Of a stretch of DNA of 64,000 nucleotides, positions 8,624 through 18,317 are shown in pieces. The notes below the pieces were generated by a model. That model had not been told where the DNA came from. It searched no databases and was given only the letters and a program-made list of their open reading frames with translations. The stretch covers positions 1,462,879 to 1,526,878 of the forward strand of contig NZ_AZAJ01000001.1 of NCBI RefSeq assembly GCF_000504205.1, read 5' to 3'. The position numbers and the translations under genes were made by a program. The DNA is from Methanolobus tindarius DSM 2278. GTDB lineage: Archaea > Halobacteriota > Methanosarcinia > Methanosarcinales > Methanosarcinaceae. Position 1 is the stretch's first letter; each line of letters opens with the position of its first letter.

Positions 8624-9160
8624 TTACTTCACAAGTGCCATGATTTTATCTCTGAAATCATCAAGGGTGCCATTGTTCTCAACAACAACATCTGCAATCT
8701 CCATTGCTTCACCCATTCCCCATCCAAGTTCACGATCATCCCTGACCTTCAGTTCACTTATATCTTTCATGTCATCACTTCTCTTGCGGGCAAGCACACG
8801 ATTGAACCTTATTTCAAGAGGTGAATCCACGGAAACAAGCGTGAAATCTGAGCCAAACGCCTCTTTGAAACGCTCAACTTCAGGAACACTGCGAACACCA
8901 TCGATTCCAATGAAATCCTCATTTGTAGCCTGGATTTTAGGGATACATCTCTTTGCAACAGCATCCCTGCCTTCCTTTTCACGCAGGTCTGTGCCCACGC
9001 CACCGGTATTGGCGTCTGTTGGCTCAAGTCCCCTGCAGACTACCTCTTCCCTGATGACATCTCCCATATTGATTACAGTGATACCTTTCTGGCGCAGAAC
9101 AGATGCTGCCTCTGATTTGCCCGAGGCCGGCATTCCAACAAAAGCTAAAATCTTAGTCAT
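8624..9160 (-). CDS. UPF0200 family P-loop nucleotide kinase-like protein
   Basis: The 178-residue protein has a P-loop GMPASGKS (residues 9-16) near its start, a MGDVIREEV segment resembling the NMP-binding region of adenylate kinases and dephospho-CoA kinase, and a lid-like RFNRVLARKRSDD region. UPF0200 members are annotated as nucleotide-kinase-like proteins of unknown substrate. It is the first gene of the three-gene minus-strand operon. The promoter region is shared back-to-back with the dihydrouridine synthase gene. Confidence 0.75.
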   Translation of the reverse strand: MTKILAFVGMPASGKSEAASVLRQKGITVINMGDVIREEVVCRGLEPTDANTGGVGTDLREKEGRDAVAKRCIPKIQATNEDFIGIDGVRSVPEVERFKEAFGSDFTLVSVDSPLEIRFNRVLARKRSDDMKDISELKVRDDRELGWGMGEAMEIADVVVENNGTLDDFRDKIMALVK

Positions 9161-9251
9161 AAATGAACCTGTCTTGTTTTATTAATATTAGTAAAGGATA
9201 AGTGTTAAAACTTAATTTCTGGTGATTTAATAGAGTTTTCCATAGATCCTA

Positions 9252-9260
9252 CTTATATAT
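9252..9260 (+). promoter_or_regulatory. TATA box of dihydrouridine synthase gene
   Basis: CTTATATAT is centred about 30 bp before the ATG at 9288. Initiation at the usual 22-27 bp spacing would leave only a few nucleotides of leader, so the mRNA is probably leaderless or nearly so. Confidence 0.6.
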
Positions 9261-9287
9261 TAGTATACCCTTCGATAGGACATTCCC

Positions 9288-10244
9288 ATGAAAATTGCTG
9301 ACATCAAGATTTCAGGAAATATCCTGCTTGCACCCATGTCCAATGTGACAAATCTGCCTTTTCGCCTCATGTGCAAAAAATACGGTGCATCATTTACATA
9401 CTCAGAAATGATTAGCTCAGATGCTGTCATCTACGAGAATGAGAAAAGCATAAACCGTGGAATGAGCTGTGAAGAGGAAAGACCACTTGGGATTCAGATT
9501 TTTGGAAACTCTGCTGAAAACATGACAAAAGCAGCTCTCCGGATAGAAGAGATCTACCAGCCGGAAATTATAGATATCAATTTTGGCTGTCCTGCAAGAC
9601 TCCTGACAAAAGACGGGTGTGGGTCTGCGCTTTTAAGATCACCTGAACTTATTCATGAAATCATCACAGGACTTACAGACAACCTGTCAACTCCTGTGAC
9701 TGCAAAGATTCGTGTTCTTGAATATATGGAAAAAACCCTGGAAATAGCACACCTGATAGAAGATGCAGGTGCGGATGCATTAACTGTTCATGGAAGGACA
9801 AGGCAGCAGCAGTATTCAGGAAAAGCTGACCATTCTTATGTAAAAAAAATAAAGCAGGAACTCAGTATTCCTGTTATTGCTAACGGTGATATCATTGATG
9901 AGACATCTGCACGGCAGGTTCTGGATTATACTGAATGTGACGGGATAATGATCGGCAGGGCTGCAATGGGTAATCCTTTCCTTTTCAGGAGGATTTCTCA
10001 CTACCTTGAAGCCGGGGACATACTTGATTATAATGAATGCAGCCAGAGAATTTCAGACCTCAGGGAATATTTTGGGCTTTTAGAAGAATATGACCTGATG
10101 CATACTGTCAACATAAAGGCGCAAGCACAGTGGTTCACCCGTGGGATGAGAAATGGCAGACATATAAGGAGGAGCATTGCCAGCTCAAAAACTATAGACG
10201 AGATTTTGCGAAGTCTGAGTGAGATGTGCAAACATGCCGATTGA
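9288..10244 (+). CDS. dus: tRNA-dihydrouridine synthase
   Basis: The 318-residue flavoprotein matches the Dus family. The N-terminal ILLAPMSNVTNLPFRLM is the FMN-binding strand, INFGCPA near residue 101 carries the catalytic Cys, and LTVHGRTRQQQYSG, IPVIANGDI and GIMIGRAAMGNPFLF follow as expected. Dus reduces specific uridines in the tRNA D-loop with NADPH. It has a nearly leaderless promoter and no co-directional partner within 270 bp. No missing residues noted. Confidence 0.92.
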   Translation: MKIADIKISGNILLAPMSNVTNLPFRLMCKKYGASFTYSEMISSDAVIYENEKSINRGMSCEEERPLGIQIFGNSAENMTKAALRIEEIYQPEIIDINFGCPARLLTKDGCGSALLRSPELIHEIITGLTDNLSTPVTAKIRVLEYMEKTLEIAHLIEDAGADALTVHGRTRQQQYSGKADHSYVKKIKQELSIPVIANGDIIDETSARQVLDYTECDGIMIGRAAMGNPFLFRRISHYLEAGDILDYNECSQRISDLREYFGLLEEYDLMHTVNIKAQAQWFTRGMRNGRHIRRSIASSKTIDEILRSLSEMCKHAD

Positions 10245-10440
10245 TAGCATAAATATATCAATTTAACCAATTTTAATATGTATATTTTTATTAATTTTCA
10301 ACACATTAACGGTGTAAATTACCGAAAGACTAAATAGTAATTAACCGATTCTACACAATTAAACATTGCATTTAACGTCAGTTGACGAAAAATCTGATGC
10401 TTTCAAGTATCTTTTTTCGACACCTTACGCGCGATGTTAC

Positions 10441-10465
10441 CCGATAAAAACGTATAAAAAATCGG
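10441..10465 (+). promoter_or_regulatory. por operon promoter with flanking inverted repeat
   Basis: The TATA box GTATAAAAA (10452-10460) lies 62 bp before porG and is bracketed by CCGAT (10441-10445) and ATCGG (10461-10465), which form a symmetric site that could hold a repressor over the TATA box. The wider 10245-10513 gap also contains several AT-rich tracts but no gene. Confidence 0.5.
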
Positions 10466-10513
10466 AATAATTTGTTATATCTATTATTACACATGGTTTA
10501 TGGAGAATTCTAG

Positions 10514-11062
10514 ATGAAAGAAATACGCATACACGGCCGTGGTGGTCAGGGCTCTGTCACAGCTGCTGAACTTTTGGCCGTTGCTGCTTTTGCAGACGGT
10601 AAATTCAGCCAGGCCTTCCCCGCATTCGGTGTCGAAAGGAGGGGTGCACCGGTCCAGGCATTCACAAGGATCAACAATGAACCAATCAGGCTCAGAAGCC
10701 AGATCTACGAACCTGATTACGTTATTGTACAGGACCCTACACTCCTTGAAGTAGTCGATGTTGCAAGCGGTCTCAAGGAAGATGGAATACTTATTATCAA
10801 CAGTGATTTTGATGCAGACAAGTTTGACCTTGACACCAAGGCAAAGATAATGACTGTCAATGCAACAAAGATTGCACTGGACATTATTGGAAGACCTATA
10901 GTTAACACAGTCCTTCTGGGTGCTTTTGCAGGAGCAACAGGCGAAATCGAACCAGAATCAATTATGGAAGCTGTTAAGGAAAGGTTCCCTGGTAAAGTAG
11001 GAGACAGGAATGCTGAAGCTATCCAGGAAGCATACACAATGATGAAGGAGGCTAAGAAATGA
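10514..11062 (+). CDS. porG: pyruvate:ferredoxin oxidoreductase, gamma subunit
   Basis: The 182-residue product has the gamma-subunit signature [15 protein letters not shown] at its start and [16 protein letters not shown] after it. The gamma domain binds coenzyme A and closes the 2-oxoacid oxidoreductase catalytic site. It is the first gene of a porGDAB operon, overlapping porD by 4 nt. In methanogens the enzyme mainly runs towards pyruvate synthesis from acetyl-CoA and CO2 with reduced ferredoxin. The four-subunit layout with this porA/porB pair fits POR better than the vor or kor relatives. Confidence 0.9.
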   Translation: MKEIRIHGRGGQGSVTAAELLAVAAFADGKFSQAFPAFGVERRGAPVQAFTRINNEPIRLRSQIYEPDYVIVQDPTLLEVVDVASGLKEDGILIINSDFDADKFDLDTKAKIMTVNATKIALDIIGRPIVNTVLLGAFAGATGEIEPESIMEAVKERFPGKVGDRNAEAIQEAYTMMKEAKK

Positions 11063-11319
11063 AGATTCTTCCAGGTGGAGTCTGCGACGCAGGCACAACC
11101 AGAGTAAACAAGACTGGTGGATGGAGAACTTTCAAGCCGGTTTACGATTACGACAAATGCATTAAATGTAAGTTATGCGAACTCCTGTGTCCTGACAGTT
11201 CAGTGAACCCAAGAGATGACGGATATTTTGAGTTTGACTATGATTTCTGCAAGGGTTGCGGAATATGTGCAAACGAATGTCCAAAGAGCGCAATCACAAT
11301 GGTTCTGGAGGAGAAATAA
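11059..11319 (+). CDS. porD: pyruvate:ferredoxin oxidoreductase, delta subunit (2[4Fe-4S] ferredoxin)
   Basis: The 86-residue protein has two CxxCxxCxxxCP motifs ([12 protein letters not shown] and [12 protein letters not shown]) that bind two [4Fe-4S] clusters and relay electrons from the thiamine site to external ferredoxin. It starts within porG (4-nt overlap) and ends directly before porA, so subunit synthesis is coupled. The N-terminal [15 protein letters not shown] is typical for PorD. Confidence 0.93.
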   Translation: MKILPGGVCDAGTTRVNKTGGWRTFKPVYDYDKCIKCKLCELLCPDSSVNPRDDGYFEFDYDFCKGCGICANECPKSAITMVLEEK

Positions 11320-12534
11320 ATGGCACCAGAAAACAAACTTGACAAAAGCAAGATGGTCGTTGTCGAAGGTTCATACGCTGTTGCACACGCTGCAAAAGTC
11401 TGCAGACCAAATGTAATTTCAGCATACCCTATCACACCACAGACCCACATTGTTGAGGACCTCTCACAATTCATGGCAGACGGTGAAATACCAAACTGTG
11501 AATACATCAACGTGGAATCTGAGTTCTCAGCTCTCTCAGCCCTTGTAGGTTCTTCAGCTGCAGGAGCAAGATGTTACTCTGCAACAACCTCACAGGGTCT
11601 TGAACTCATGCACGAGGTACTGTTCAACATTTCAGGTATGAGACTGCCTGTTGTAATGACAATCGCAAACAGGGCTGTCAGTGCACCAATCAGCATATGG
11701 AATGACCACCAGGACGCAATCTCCCAGAGAGACACCGGATGGCTTCAGCTCTACGCAGAGAACACACAGGAAATCTCAGATATGACCGCTCAGGCATACA
11801 AGATCGCTGAGGACAAGGACATTCTTATGCCTGCAATGACCTGTATGGACGGTTTCATTCTTTCACACGTTTACGAACCTGTTGTACTTCTTGAACAGGA
11901 CCTTACAGATGAATTCCTGCCTACCTACGAACCAGAAAATGTTCTGGATCCAAAGAACCCACTGAGTTTCGGTGCTTTTGCAGACCCTAACTACTACACA
12001 GAGTTCAGGTTCCTGCAGGAACAGGCAATGCAGAAAGCTCTTAAGAAAATAGAGGATGTAGCAAATGAATTCTACGACGTATACGGAAGATACTACGGAG
12101 GACTTATTGACGAGTATCGAACAGATGATGCAGACATCATCATCATGGCAATGGGATCCATTGTCGGAACCATTAAGGACGTCATTGATAAACTCAGAGA
12201 CAGGAATGTGAGAGTAGGTCTTCTTAAGGTCAGATCATTCAGACCATTCCCTGTTGAAGCTATTAAGAATGTTGTCAAGGATGCAAAGGTTGTTGTCGTA
12301 CTTGACAAGAACATCTCACTTGGACTTAACGAAGGTGCACTCTTCACCGAAACAAAGTCTTCCCTCTACAACACCGACATCAGAATACCTGTAGTTGGTT
12401 ACATGATCGGTCATGGTGGACGTGACATCAAGGTGGACACCATCACAAAGATTATCGATGAAGCTACAGAGGTTATGAAGACAGGTATCAAGATCGAGAG
12501 CCAGTTTACCGATGTGAAGGAGGAACTACTATGA
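11320..12534 (+). CDS. porA: pyruvate:ferredoxin oxidoreductase, alpha subunit
   Basis: The 404-residue protein has the domain I motif [16 protein letters not shown] and the [20 protein letters not shown] segment that contacts thiamine diphosphate in trans, then a C-terminal transketolase-like domain II ([27 protein letters not shown]). It follows porD without a gap and overlaps porB by 4 nt. Together with PorB it forms the thiamine diphosphate site that decarboxylates pyruvate to hydroxyethyl-TPP and then acetyl-CoA, reversibly. Confidence 0.94.
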   Translation: MAPENKLDKSKMVVVEGSYAVAHAAKVCRPNVISAYPITPQTHIVEDLSQFMADGEIPNCEYINVESEFSALSALVGSSAAGARCYSATTSQGLELMHEVLFNISGMRLPVVMTIANRAVSAPISIWNDHQDAISQRDTGWLQLYAENTQEISDMTAQAYKIAEDKDILMPAMTCMDGFILSHVYEPVVLLEQDLTDEFLPTYEPENVLDPKNPLSFGAFADPNYYTEFRFLQEQAMQKALKKIEDVANEFYDVYGRYYGGLIDEYRTDDADIIIMAMGSIVGTIKDVIDKLRDRNVRVGLLKVRSFRPFPVEAIKNVVKDAKVVVVLDKNISLGLNEGALFTETKSSLYNTDIRIPVVGYMIGHGGRDIKVDTITKIIDEATEVMKTGIKIESQFTDVKEELL

Positions 12535-13406
12535 AATCATTGTTAGCCCCGGGACACAGAGGATGTGCAGGTTGCTGTGACGCAATGGCTGCAAAGTTTG
12601 CACTTATGGGCGCCGGCGAGGACTGTATTGTCATCAACCCGACCGGATGTCTTGAAGTTATGACCACCCCTTTCCCTGAAACTGCATGGGATGTACCATG
12701 GGTACACTCACTTTTCGAGAATGCAGCTGCAGTAGGAGCTGGTGTTGAAGCTGCCCTTAAGGCACTTGGTAAGAAAGAAAACACCAAGGTACTTGTAATG
12801 GGTGGAGATGGTGCAACACTCGATATCGGTATGCGTTCCATTTCCGGTGCATTCGAAAGAGGTCACGACCTCACTTACGTTTGTATCGACAATGAAGCTT
12901 ACATGAACACTGGTGTTCAGAGAAGTGGTGCAACACCATACAATGCTTCAACCACAACAAGTCCTTCAGGAAAGGTTTCATTCGGAAACCCAAGACCAAA
13001 GAAGAACATGCCAGCTATCATGGCTGCACACGGTGCACCATATGTTGCAACAACTTCAATCGGTTTCCCAAAGGACATGATCAAGAAAGTCGCAAAGGCT
13101 ACTGAGATTGAGGGACCAACCTACATCCACGCACATGCTCCATGTACAACCGGATGGGGATTTGACACTTCAAAGACAGTGGAAGTTGCAAAGGCAGCTG
13201 TTAATACCGGTCTCTGGCCACTCTACGAAATGGAGGATGGCGAGGTTACAAAGGTCAGAAAGCTCGGAAAGAACATTAAACCTGTTGAGGACTACCTCAA
13301 GATGCAGCGTCGTTTCAGCCACCTCTTCAAGATGGAAGGCGGCGAAGAAGAGATCGCAAAGATCCAGGCTATTGCTGACAAGAACATTGAAGTTTACGGG
13401 CTCTAA
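12531..13406 (+). CDS. porB: pyruvate:ferredoxin oxidoreductase, beta subunit
   Basis: The 291-residue protein binds thiamine diphosphate through [13 protein letters not shown] ending in [14 protein letters not shown]. It carries Cys residues near the N-terminus (GCAGCCDAM) for the proximal [4Fe-4S] cluster. The substrate-specificity segment [14 protein letters not shown] is characteristic of pyruvate rather than indolepyruvate enzymes. Last gene of porGDAB; its stop codon lies in the loop of a terminator hairpin. Confidence 0.94.
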   Translation: MKSLLAPGHRGCAGCCDAMAAKFALMGAGEDCIVINPTGCLEVMTTPFPETAWDVPWVHSLFENAAAVGAGVEAALKALGKKENTKVLVMGGDGATLDIGMRSISGAFERGHDLTYVCIDNEAYMNTGVQRSGATPYNASTTTSPSGKVSFGNPRPKKNMPAIMAAHGAPYVATTSIGFPKDMIKKVAKATEIEGPTYIHAHAPCTTGWGFDTSKTVEVAKAAVNTGLWPLYEMEDGEVTKVRKLGKNIKPVEDYLKMQRRFSHLFKMEGGEEEIAKIQAIADKNIEVYGL

Positions 13407-13440
13407 ACCCGTATCTTTTCTTATTTTTATTTTCTCTTTT
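13396..13440 (+). terminator. por operon terminator
   Basis: ACGGG (13396-13400) pairs with CCCGT (13408-13412), with the porB stop in the loop, followed by a long T-rich tract. Archaeal termination depends on such T tracts, so the operon very likely ends here. Confidence 0.65.
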
Positions 13441-13601
13441 TCATTCGTAATCCTTATATCACAATACTCACTTTCTGTGAGTTCCCACCATACCTGTTTC
13501 AGATATGTCACCGGGATGTTTATTTCATTAAATTGTATTTACAACAATATATTGGAAGAATTCTATTCTTGACAAAATATTGTTTCTGTTATTATTTTTA
13601 G

Positions 13602-13622
13602 TTCTAGTGGAAACACTGGGGT
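13602..13622 (+). other. isolated ORB-like sequence
   Basis: TTCTAGTGGAAACACTGGGG plus T resembles the origin recognition boxes found at 62.9-63.5 kb (the reverse complement of the box at 62959 reads CTCCAGTGGAAACCATGGGG). About 17 of 21 positions agree. It lies in the 256-bp gap between porB and nth, about 49 kb from the origin. It could be an Orc1/Cdc6 binding site outside the origin or a chance match. Confidence 0.4.
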
Positions 13623-13662
13623 ACTCAATAAAGCTAAAAAGTATCAAATTATAATTCATCCC

Positions 13663-14316
13663 ATGACCATTCAATCACCTGTCCCTGACAACAGAGAAAA
13701 TTTTGACGAAATATTTAAGCTTCTGCAAAAAGAATACCCCAATGCAGAACCTATGCTTCATTTCAATAATCCTCTGGAACTGCTGGTTGCAACTATTCTA
13801 TCAGCCCAGTGCACTGATAAACAGGTGAACAAGGTTACACAGGTTTTATTCAAAAAATATCAAAATGTAGAAGATTTTGCCAACGCTGACCTCACAGAAC
13901 TTGGAAAAGACATCTACACCACAGGATTTTACCACCAGAAGGCAAAGCACATTATCGGCAGTGCACAGCTTATCATTACAGAATTCGGTTGCAGAGTTCC
14001 CGATAATATGGAAGACCTGCTTAAACTTCCGGGAGTTGGCAGAAAAACCGCAAACATTGTCCTTGCAAGAGGTTATGATATTATTGAAGGAATCGCGGTT
14101 GATACCCATGTAACAAGATTATCCCAGAAGCTTGGGTTTACAAAAAATAATGACCCAAAAAAGATAGAGATAGATCTTATGGCTCTTGCTGAGAAGAAAG
14201 ACCTTGAGAATCTTTCCATGACACTGATACTTCATGGCCGGAATGTGTGCATCGCAAGAAGACCGAAGTGTGGGGCTTGTGTTGTGAGCGAATTGTGTCC
14301 TTCAAGTGAAGTTTGA
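13663..14316 (+). CDS. nth: endonuclease III (DNA glycosylase/AP lyase)
   Basis: The 217-residue protein is a complete Nth. The helix-hairpin-helix LPGVGRKTANIVLA carries the catalytic Lys, VDTHVTRLS carries the catalytic Asp, and the C-terminal Cx6Cx2Cx5C motif (CIARRPKC, then CVVSELC) holds a [4Fe-4S] cluster. It removes oxidised pyrimidines and nicks the abasic site in base excision repair. It is monocistronic, with its own short upstream region. Confidence 0.95.
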   Translation: MTIQSPVPDNRENFDEIFKLLQKEYPNAEPMLHFNNPLELLVATILSAQCTDKQVNKVTQVLFKKYQNVEDFANADLTELGKDIYTTGFYHQKAKHIIGSAQLIITEFGCRVPDNMEDLLKLPGVGRKTANIVLARGYDIIEGIAVDTHVTRLSQKLGFTKNNDPKKIEIDLMALAEKKDLENLSMTLILHGRNVCIARRPKCGACVVSELCPSSEV

Positions 14317-14427
14317 AATTCTATTTTTATCATTCTTAGTAGAGGTTCCTGTTTTTCAAAATTAGAAAATATTTACTTAAATTATATTTAAATTATTTTG
14401 TTTCTTCAACTAATAAATACGTGGCAT

Positions 14428-14439
14428 GCATATAATAAA
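14428..14439 (+). promoter_or_regulatory. TATA box of the 14475 gene
   Basis: GCATATAATAAA lies about 40 bp before the ATG, and GGAGGGTGG is a strong ribosome binding site 5 nt upstream of it. Confidence 0.55.
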
Positions 14440-14474
14440 TTATTAAAAAGAGCAAAATTAAAGGAGGGTGGAAA

Positions 14475-14759
14475 ATGTTGTTCATGGACATTATGACGTG
14501 GGATCCAAAAGACAACGAAGAAATAGAAAAGAGGTACATGTCATGGGAGTATCCTGAAGGCTACAATATGATATCAGAGTGGTCTGATGTATCCTCATGT
14601 AGGGTCTTTATTGTTTACGAGCTCGAAAATGAGGAAGCATATGCCAGAGCTGCATTCCCATGGAGAGATATAGCAAAGCTTGAAACCATTCCTATAATGG
14701 ATACAAAGAAAGCTGTTGGACTCGGCGAGAAGATGGAAGCTGAAATGGCAATGGCCTGA
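14475..14759 (+). CDS. small conserved protein, DUF3303-like
   Basis: The 94-residue acidic protein has a beta-alpha-beta-like pattern (MLFMDIMTWDPKDNEEIEKR, then CRVFIVYELENEEAYARAAF), the arrangement of small ferredoxin-like barrel (DUF3303-type) proteins. No catalytic motif is visible. It has a strong ribosome binding site, a clear TATA box and a strong terminator, so it is an independent, probably well-expressed gene. Function unknown; family assignment tentative. Confidence 0.7.
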   Translation: MLFMDIMTWDPKDNEEIEKRYMSWEYPEGYNMISEWSDVSSCRVFIVYELENEEAYARAAFPWRDIAKLETIPIMDTKKAVGLGEKMEAEMAMA

Positions 14760-14777
14760 TAGTTAGAGAAAAGATAA

Positions 14778-14804
14778 CCTGACATTCCTGTCAGGATTTT
14801 TTTT
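14778..14804 (+). terminator. hairpin-T8 terminator
   Basis: Perfect 7-bp arms CCTGACA and TGTCAGG with loop TTCC are followed by A and eight T residues. It ends the 14475 transcript and lies before the convergent AlkD-like gene. Confidence 0.8.
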
Positions 14805-14848
14805 ATTATGAGAAAACAAAAAACTGAGACTTGAACTTATGTTAGTTA

Positions 14849-15556
14849 CTATTTTTCCATCGCCTTAACTCTCATTTCCTTCGGCATTTTCTCAATAGCG
14901 TACCTGAGAGCTGTCCTTGGCATAACTTTCCTGTTAGCCACCACGTAGTCAAATACTTCCTGCTGGTGCTGCTTACTTGCTTCCTTGAGCATCCACCCGT
15001 AGCCTTTCTGAACCAGATCATCTTCATCGGTCAGCAGCATATCAGCAATCTCAAAAATATCATCCAAAAACTCTCCCCTGCGAGCCGCTAAAATGAGTGT
15101 TACAGCAGCGGCACGCCTGTACCAGCGATTCTCAGATGCTGTCCACTTTTTGAGTGAATCAATGTACTGAGGATACATGTCGATGAATGTACCGATGGTG
15201 TGATTGCAGAGAGTGTCACATTTTGCCCAGTTGTTGACATAATCCCCGACCCATCTCTCAAACATAGCAAAATCCTCAGGTTCATACTGTTTTCTCAGGT
15301 TGTACGACCACTCGAATGCAATGAACGCCTCCTCCATGTAATCTGAACTGAGGAGTTCCTCGCAGAGTGAGAATATCTCCTGCTTGCTTTTGCCTGATAT
15401 TTGTTTGTAATAGGTCTTGGCTATTTTTCTGGCAACTGGAGTTTTCATGCCATAGCATTTTATCGGTTCTTTGAAGAAGCGGTTTGAACTTTCTCTGGCT
15501 TCTTCATCAGAGTTTTGTTCTAGCTCGGCTCGGAGTTGGGAGATTATTGGAGTCAT
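14849..15556 (-). CDS. AlkD-like DNA alkylation repair protein
   Basis: The 235-residue protein is built of HEAT-like helical pairs and matches the AlkD/AlkC group: KCYGMKTPVARKIAK, EEAFIAFEWSY, DYVNNWAKCDTLCNH and ENRWYRRAAAVTLILAARR. The conserved Trp/Asp/Arg residues around WAKCD and RRAAAV are those that hold the flipped-out lesion in AlkD. These enzymes excise positively charged alkylated bases such as 3-methyladenine. The gene is alone on the minus strand, convergent with the 14475 gene. Confidence 0.88.
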   Translation of the reverse strand: MTPIISQLRAELEQNSDEEARESSNRFFKEPIKCYGMKTPVARKIAKTYYKQISGKSKQEIFSLCEELLSSDYMEEAFIAFEWSYNLRKQYEPEDFAMFERWVGDYVNNWAKCDTLCNHTIGTFIDMYPQYIDSLKKWTASENRWYRRAAAVTLILAARRGEFLDDIFEIADMLLTDEDDLVQKGYGWMLKEASKQHQQEVFDYVVANRKVMPRTALRYAIEKMPKEMRVKAMEK

Positions 15557-15688
15557 AGGGTTTTATTGGGTTGGGTGGGAGATAATTGTATGGATAAGAG
15601 AAAACTAGATAGAGAAAAAAATGAAAGTATCTTGGAAATTTCACTCGAATATAAGTTATTTCAAATACAATAGAGTTAAAGAAATATT

Positions 15689-16258
15689 ATGAAAACAATA
15701 GATTTTTTACTAAAAAATATCCTTGCTCCGTTAATAGTCGCTTTTTTAACTCCATTTGTAATTTCATTATATTCTCAGATAACAACAGATAATTGGAAGT
15801 ATCTATTGGAACAGGTATCATTTACTCAAATGTACTTATTTTTAGCAGTTATTATTTTTTGGGAGATGGGGATCATATTGAAAAATAGATATGATACTGT
15901 TAAGAGGGAAAACTTAAAGGCCGGAGCTTTAACAAGACATTTTCCAATTGATGGTTATGAAACAATATTTCAGATACAATATAATGGTGTTCTATGGGAC
16001 ATTCGTGTTCCAAAAGGAATAGATTCATTTTTGGTATCATCCAAAACAGTCGATAGAATAGATGTAAAATTACCACCAAAGTGTCCACTATGTAAAACTG
16101 AGCTTGAGCAAACAAGATCTTTTATCAAAGGATACAAATGGAAATGTGTTTCTTGTGGTTTTACAAAAAGAAACAATGATATCTGGCATAAAGAAGCAGA
16201 GAGAGCTAAGAAAATTGCTAAAAGAAAATTAGAATTCCATATTGATGAAAATAAATAA
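15689..16258 (+). CDS. hypothetical membrane protein with zinc ribbon
   Basis: The 189-residue protein has two N-terminal hydrophobic helices (residues 8-25 and 48-65), a central soluble region and a CPLC...CVSC zinc ribbon near residue 130-155, ending in a Lys-rich tail. I do not recognise the family. It may be a membrane-anchored sensor or scaffold. It is more AT-rich than the neighbouring alkD and sulP genes. Confidence 0.6.
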   Translation: MKTIDFLLKNILAPLIVAFLTPFVISLYSQITTDNWKYLLEQVSFTQMYLFLAVIIFWEMGIILKNRYDTVKRENLKAGALTRHFPIDGYETIFQIQYNGVLWDIRVPKGIDSFLVSSKTVDRIDVKLPPKCPLCKTELEQTRSFIKGYKWKCVSCGFTKRNNDIWHKEAERAKKIAKRKLEFHIDENK

Positions 16259-16385
16259 TTTAACCATTTTTTCATAATTTCCAATACCATCTATAACTTA
16301 TTTTCATTATCAATCGGTTTTATATATTTAATAACACTTTTACCCACCATCAGAACATTTTTGACGCGGGTCAGCTGGCTTTCAA

Positions 16386-18041
16386 ATGGATATTCAAAAC
16401 AGAGTCTCAAATTACCTTAAAGAATCGTTTACGAGTGATTTAAAGGCCGGATTTATCACGGCTGTTGTGGCATTGCCACTTGCTATTGCTTTTGCTATTG
16501 CTTCAGGTGTAGAGCCCCAGATGGGTTTATACACAGCCGTCATCGCAGGTATTTTGGTAGCATCAACCGGAGGCTCACGGTACTCCATATCCGGACCAAC
16601 CGGAGCGATGACCGTAATCATACTTTCAACACTGCACAGCTTCGAGCTTGAAGGACTCCTCCTTGCAGGCTTCCTCGCTGGTGCATTTCAGATACTGTTC
16701 GGAATCCTGAAACTTGGTAAAGTAGTCAAATACATCCCTCTACCCGTCATATCAGGATTCACGAGCGGTATCGGTGCAATCATTCTCATAGGTCAGATAC
16801 CAAACGCACTTGGACTTGTCATCCCTTCAAAAGAACATGTATGGGAAACACTATACGCCATAATCTCCAGTGCAAATCTCATCAGCACAACAGCAATAAC
16901 AATCTGTGTCACCACAATTCTCCTTCTCTTATTCCTGCCAGGACTTATGGCCAGAATAAAATATATCAACAGCCTCCCACCGTCAATAATCGCACTCATT
17001 CTCTCAGTTATCATAGTATACCACTTCGGATTTGAGATACCACTTGTAGGCAGCATCCCTGCCGGACTTCCACAAATCCGGATGATAAACTTCAACCTTG
17101 AACTGCTCATGAATGTCCTCCCGGCAGCTCTCACCATAGCACTTCTCGGAGCAATCGAAGCACTACTCTGTGCCGTGGTCTGTGACGGTATGACCAACAG
17201 CAGACATGACAGTAACAAAGAACTCATAGGTCAGGGAATCGCCAACATGGCACTGCCCTTCTTTTCAGGAATTCCATGTACAGCAGCAATTGCAAGAAGT
17301 GCAGTCAACATCAGGGAAGGTGCAAAGACCCGGATGTCAGGAATAATTCACGCCCTGATACTTCTTATGATACTCGTTTTCCTCGGTCCAGTTGCTGCTT
17401 TCATCCCTAAGGCATACCTTGCAGGTGTGCTCATTCTGGTTTCCCTGAGAATGATAAACATTGACGAGTTCAAAACCACCATGAGCATCAGCAAAATGGA
17501 CACCGCAGTTCTGCTTGTAACTTTTCTGCTTACCGTACTCACTGACCTTGTATTCGCTGTCCAGATGGGTATGTTCCTCTCAATTATACTACTCTTCATA
17601 AGACTCACAAACGTTATCGACATCCAGACAATGGAGAACTACGACAGGACAAAAGGCATCAATGCCACCATCTTTGCTGACCCATACCTTGAGAAAAACG
17701 TCTCCGTCTACACCATTAACGGACCATTCTTCTTCGGAGCCATGAACGTCTTTGAGAGCAAAATAAATGAGCACATGGCAATAAGCAAACCTCACATAAT
17801 CCTGCGTATGCGCTATGTCCCTTTCATCGATACAACAGGAATCGAGCGCCTCAAAAGCTTTATCAAGGCAAGCAGGAAACAGCACCAGAGGGTATATCTT
17901 ACTTCAGTACAGCCCGAGGTCATGAAGAGAATGGAAAGCGACCTGGAACTGACAGAACTCATGGAAAAGCAGCATGTGCATATTTGTGAGAGCAGCCAGA
18001 AAGCTCTGGAGTTTGTTAAAAAAGAAAATGACAAAAAATAA
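16386..18041 (+). CDS. SulP family anion transporter with STAS domain
   Basis: The 551-residue protein has about 12 membrane helices with the SulP motifs TAVVALPLAIAFAIASGVEP at residues 25-44 and SGPTGAMTVI near 70. A C-terminal STAS domain (about 435-545) contains the loop FIDTTGIERL. SulP proteins transport sulfate, bicarbonate or other anions, often with protons or sodium. It is monocistronic; substrate not decidable from sequence. Confidence 0.92.
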   Translation: MDIQNRVSNYLKESFTSDLKAGFITAVVALPLAIAFAIASGVEPQMGLYTAVIAGILVASTGGSRYSISGPTGAMTVIILSTLHSFELEGLLLAGFLAGAFQILFGILKLGKVVKYIPLPVISGFTSGIGAIILIGQIPNALGLVIPSKEHVWETLYAIISSANLISTTAITICVTTILLLLFLPGLMARIKYINSLPPSIIALILSVIIVYHFGFEIPLVGSIPAGLPQIRMINFNLELLMNVLPAALTIALLGAIEALLCAVVCDGMTNSRHDSNKELIGQGIANMALPFFSGIPCTAAIARSAVNIREGAKTRMSGIIHALILLMILVFLGPVAAFIPKAYLAGVLILVSLRMINIDEFKTTMSISKMDTAVLLVTFLLTVLTDLVFAVQMGMFLSIILLFIRLTNVIDIQTMENYDRTKGINATIFADPYLEKNVSVYTINGPFFFGAMNVFESKINEHMAISKPHIILRMRYVPFIDTTGIERLKSFIKASRKQHQRVYLTSVQPEVMKRMESDLELTELMEKQHVHICESSQKALEFVKKENDKK

Positions 18042-18317
18042 ATTGAATTTCTGTAAGAAGAGAAATAAAAATTGTCTCTGTAGAAATGATTGAAATAATA
18101 CGTTCGGGACTACAATTATCTATATTGGTGTACGAACAGATATTTGCTTAACTCGCCGATATTGATCTCATCAGAATTTCTACAGAGGCGAGTAGTTACG
18201 TTTTATTGTTGGGTTAAAGAAGATAAAAGATTTTCCCCTGTAAAATTTACACAGCGTGATGTTTTAGTAAATCGCTAAAATTGTCAGATCAATAAATTAT
18301 CAGGAAATTGTGGATAG
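18042..18317. other. intergenic region with inverted repeats
   Basis: This gap between the convergent sulP and ABC genes contains CTCTGTAGAAAT (18076-18087) and its exact inverse ATTTCTACAGAG (18176-18187), plus CTCGCC/GGCGAG and GTTCG/CGAAC pairs inside. The same ATTTCTACAGAG 12-mer is found near 43381. It may be a structured RNA or a decayed element; no coding frame is supported. Confidence 0.35.

Noticed and set aside
8547-9185. 212-codon plus-strand frame over the UPF0200 gene
   Set aside because: Antisense shadow of a clear P-loop protein, with Ser/Thr-rich low-complexity translation.
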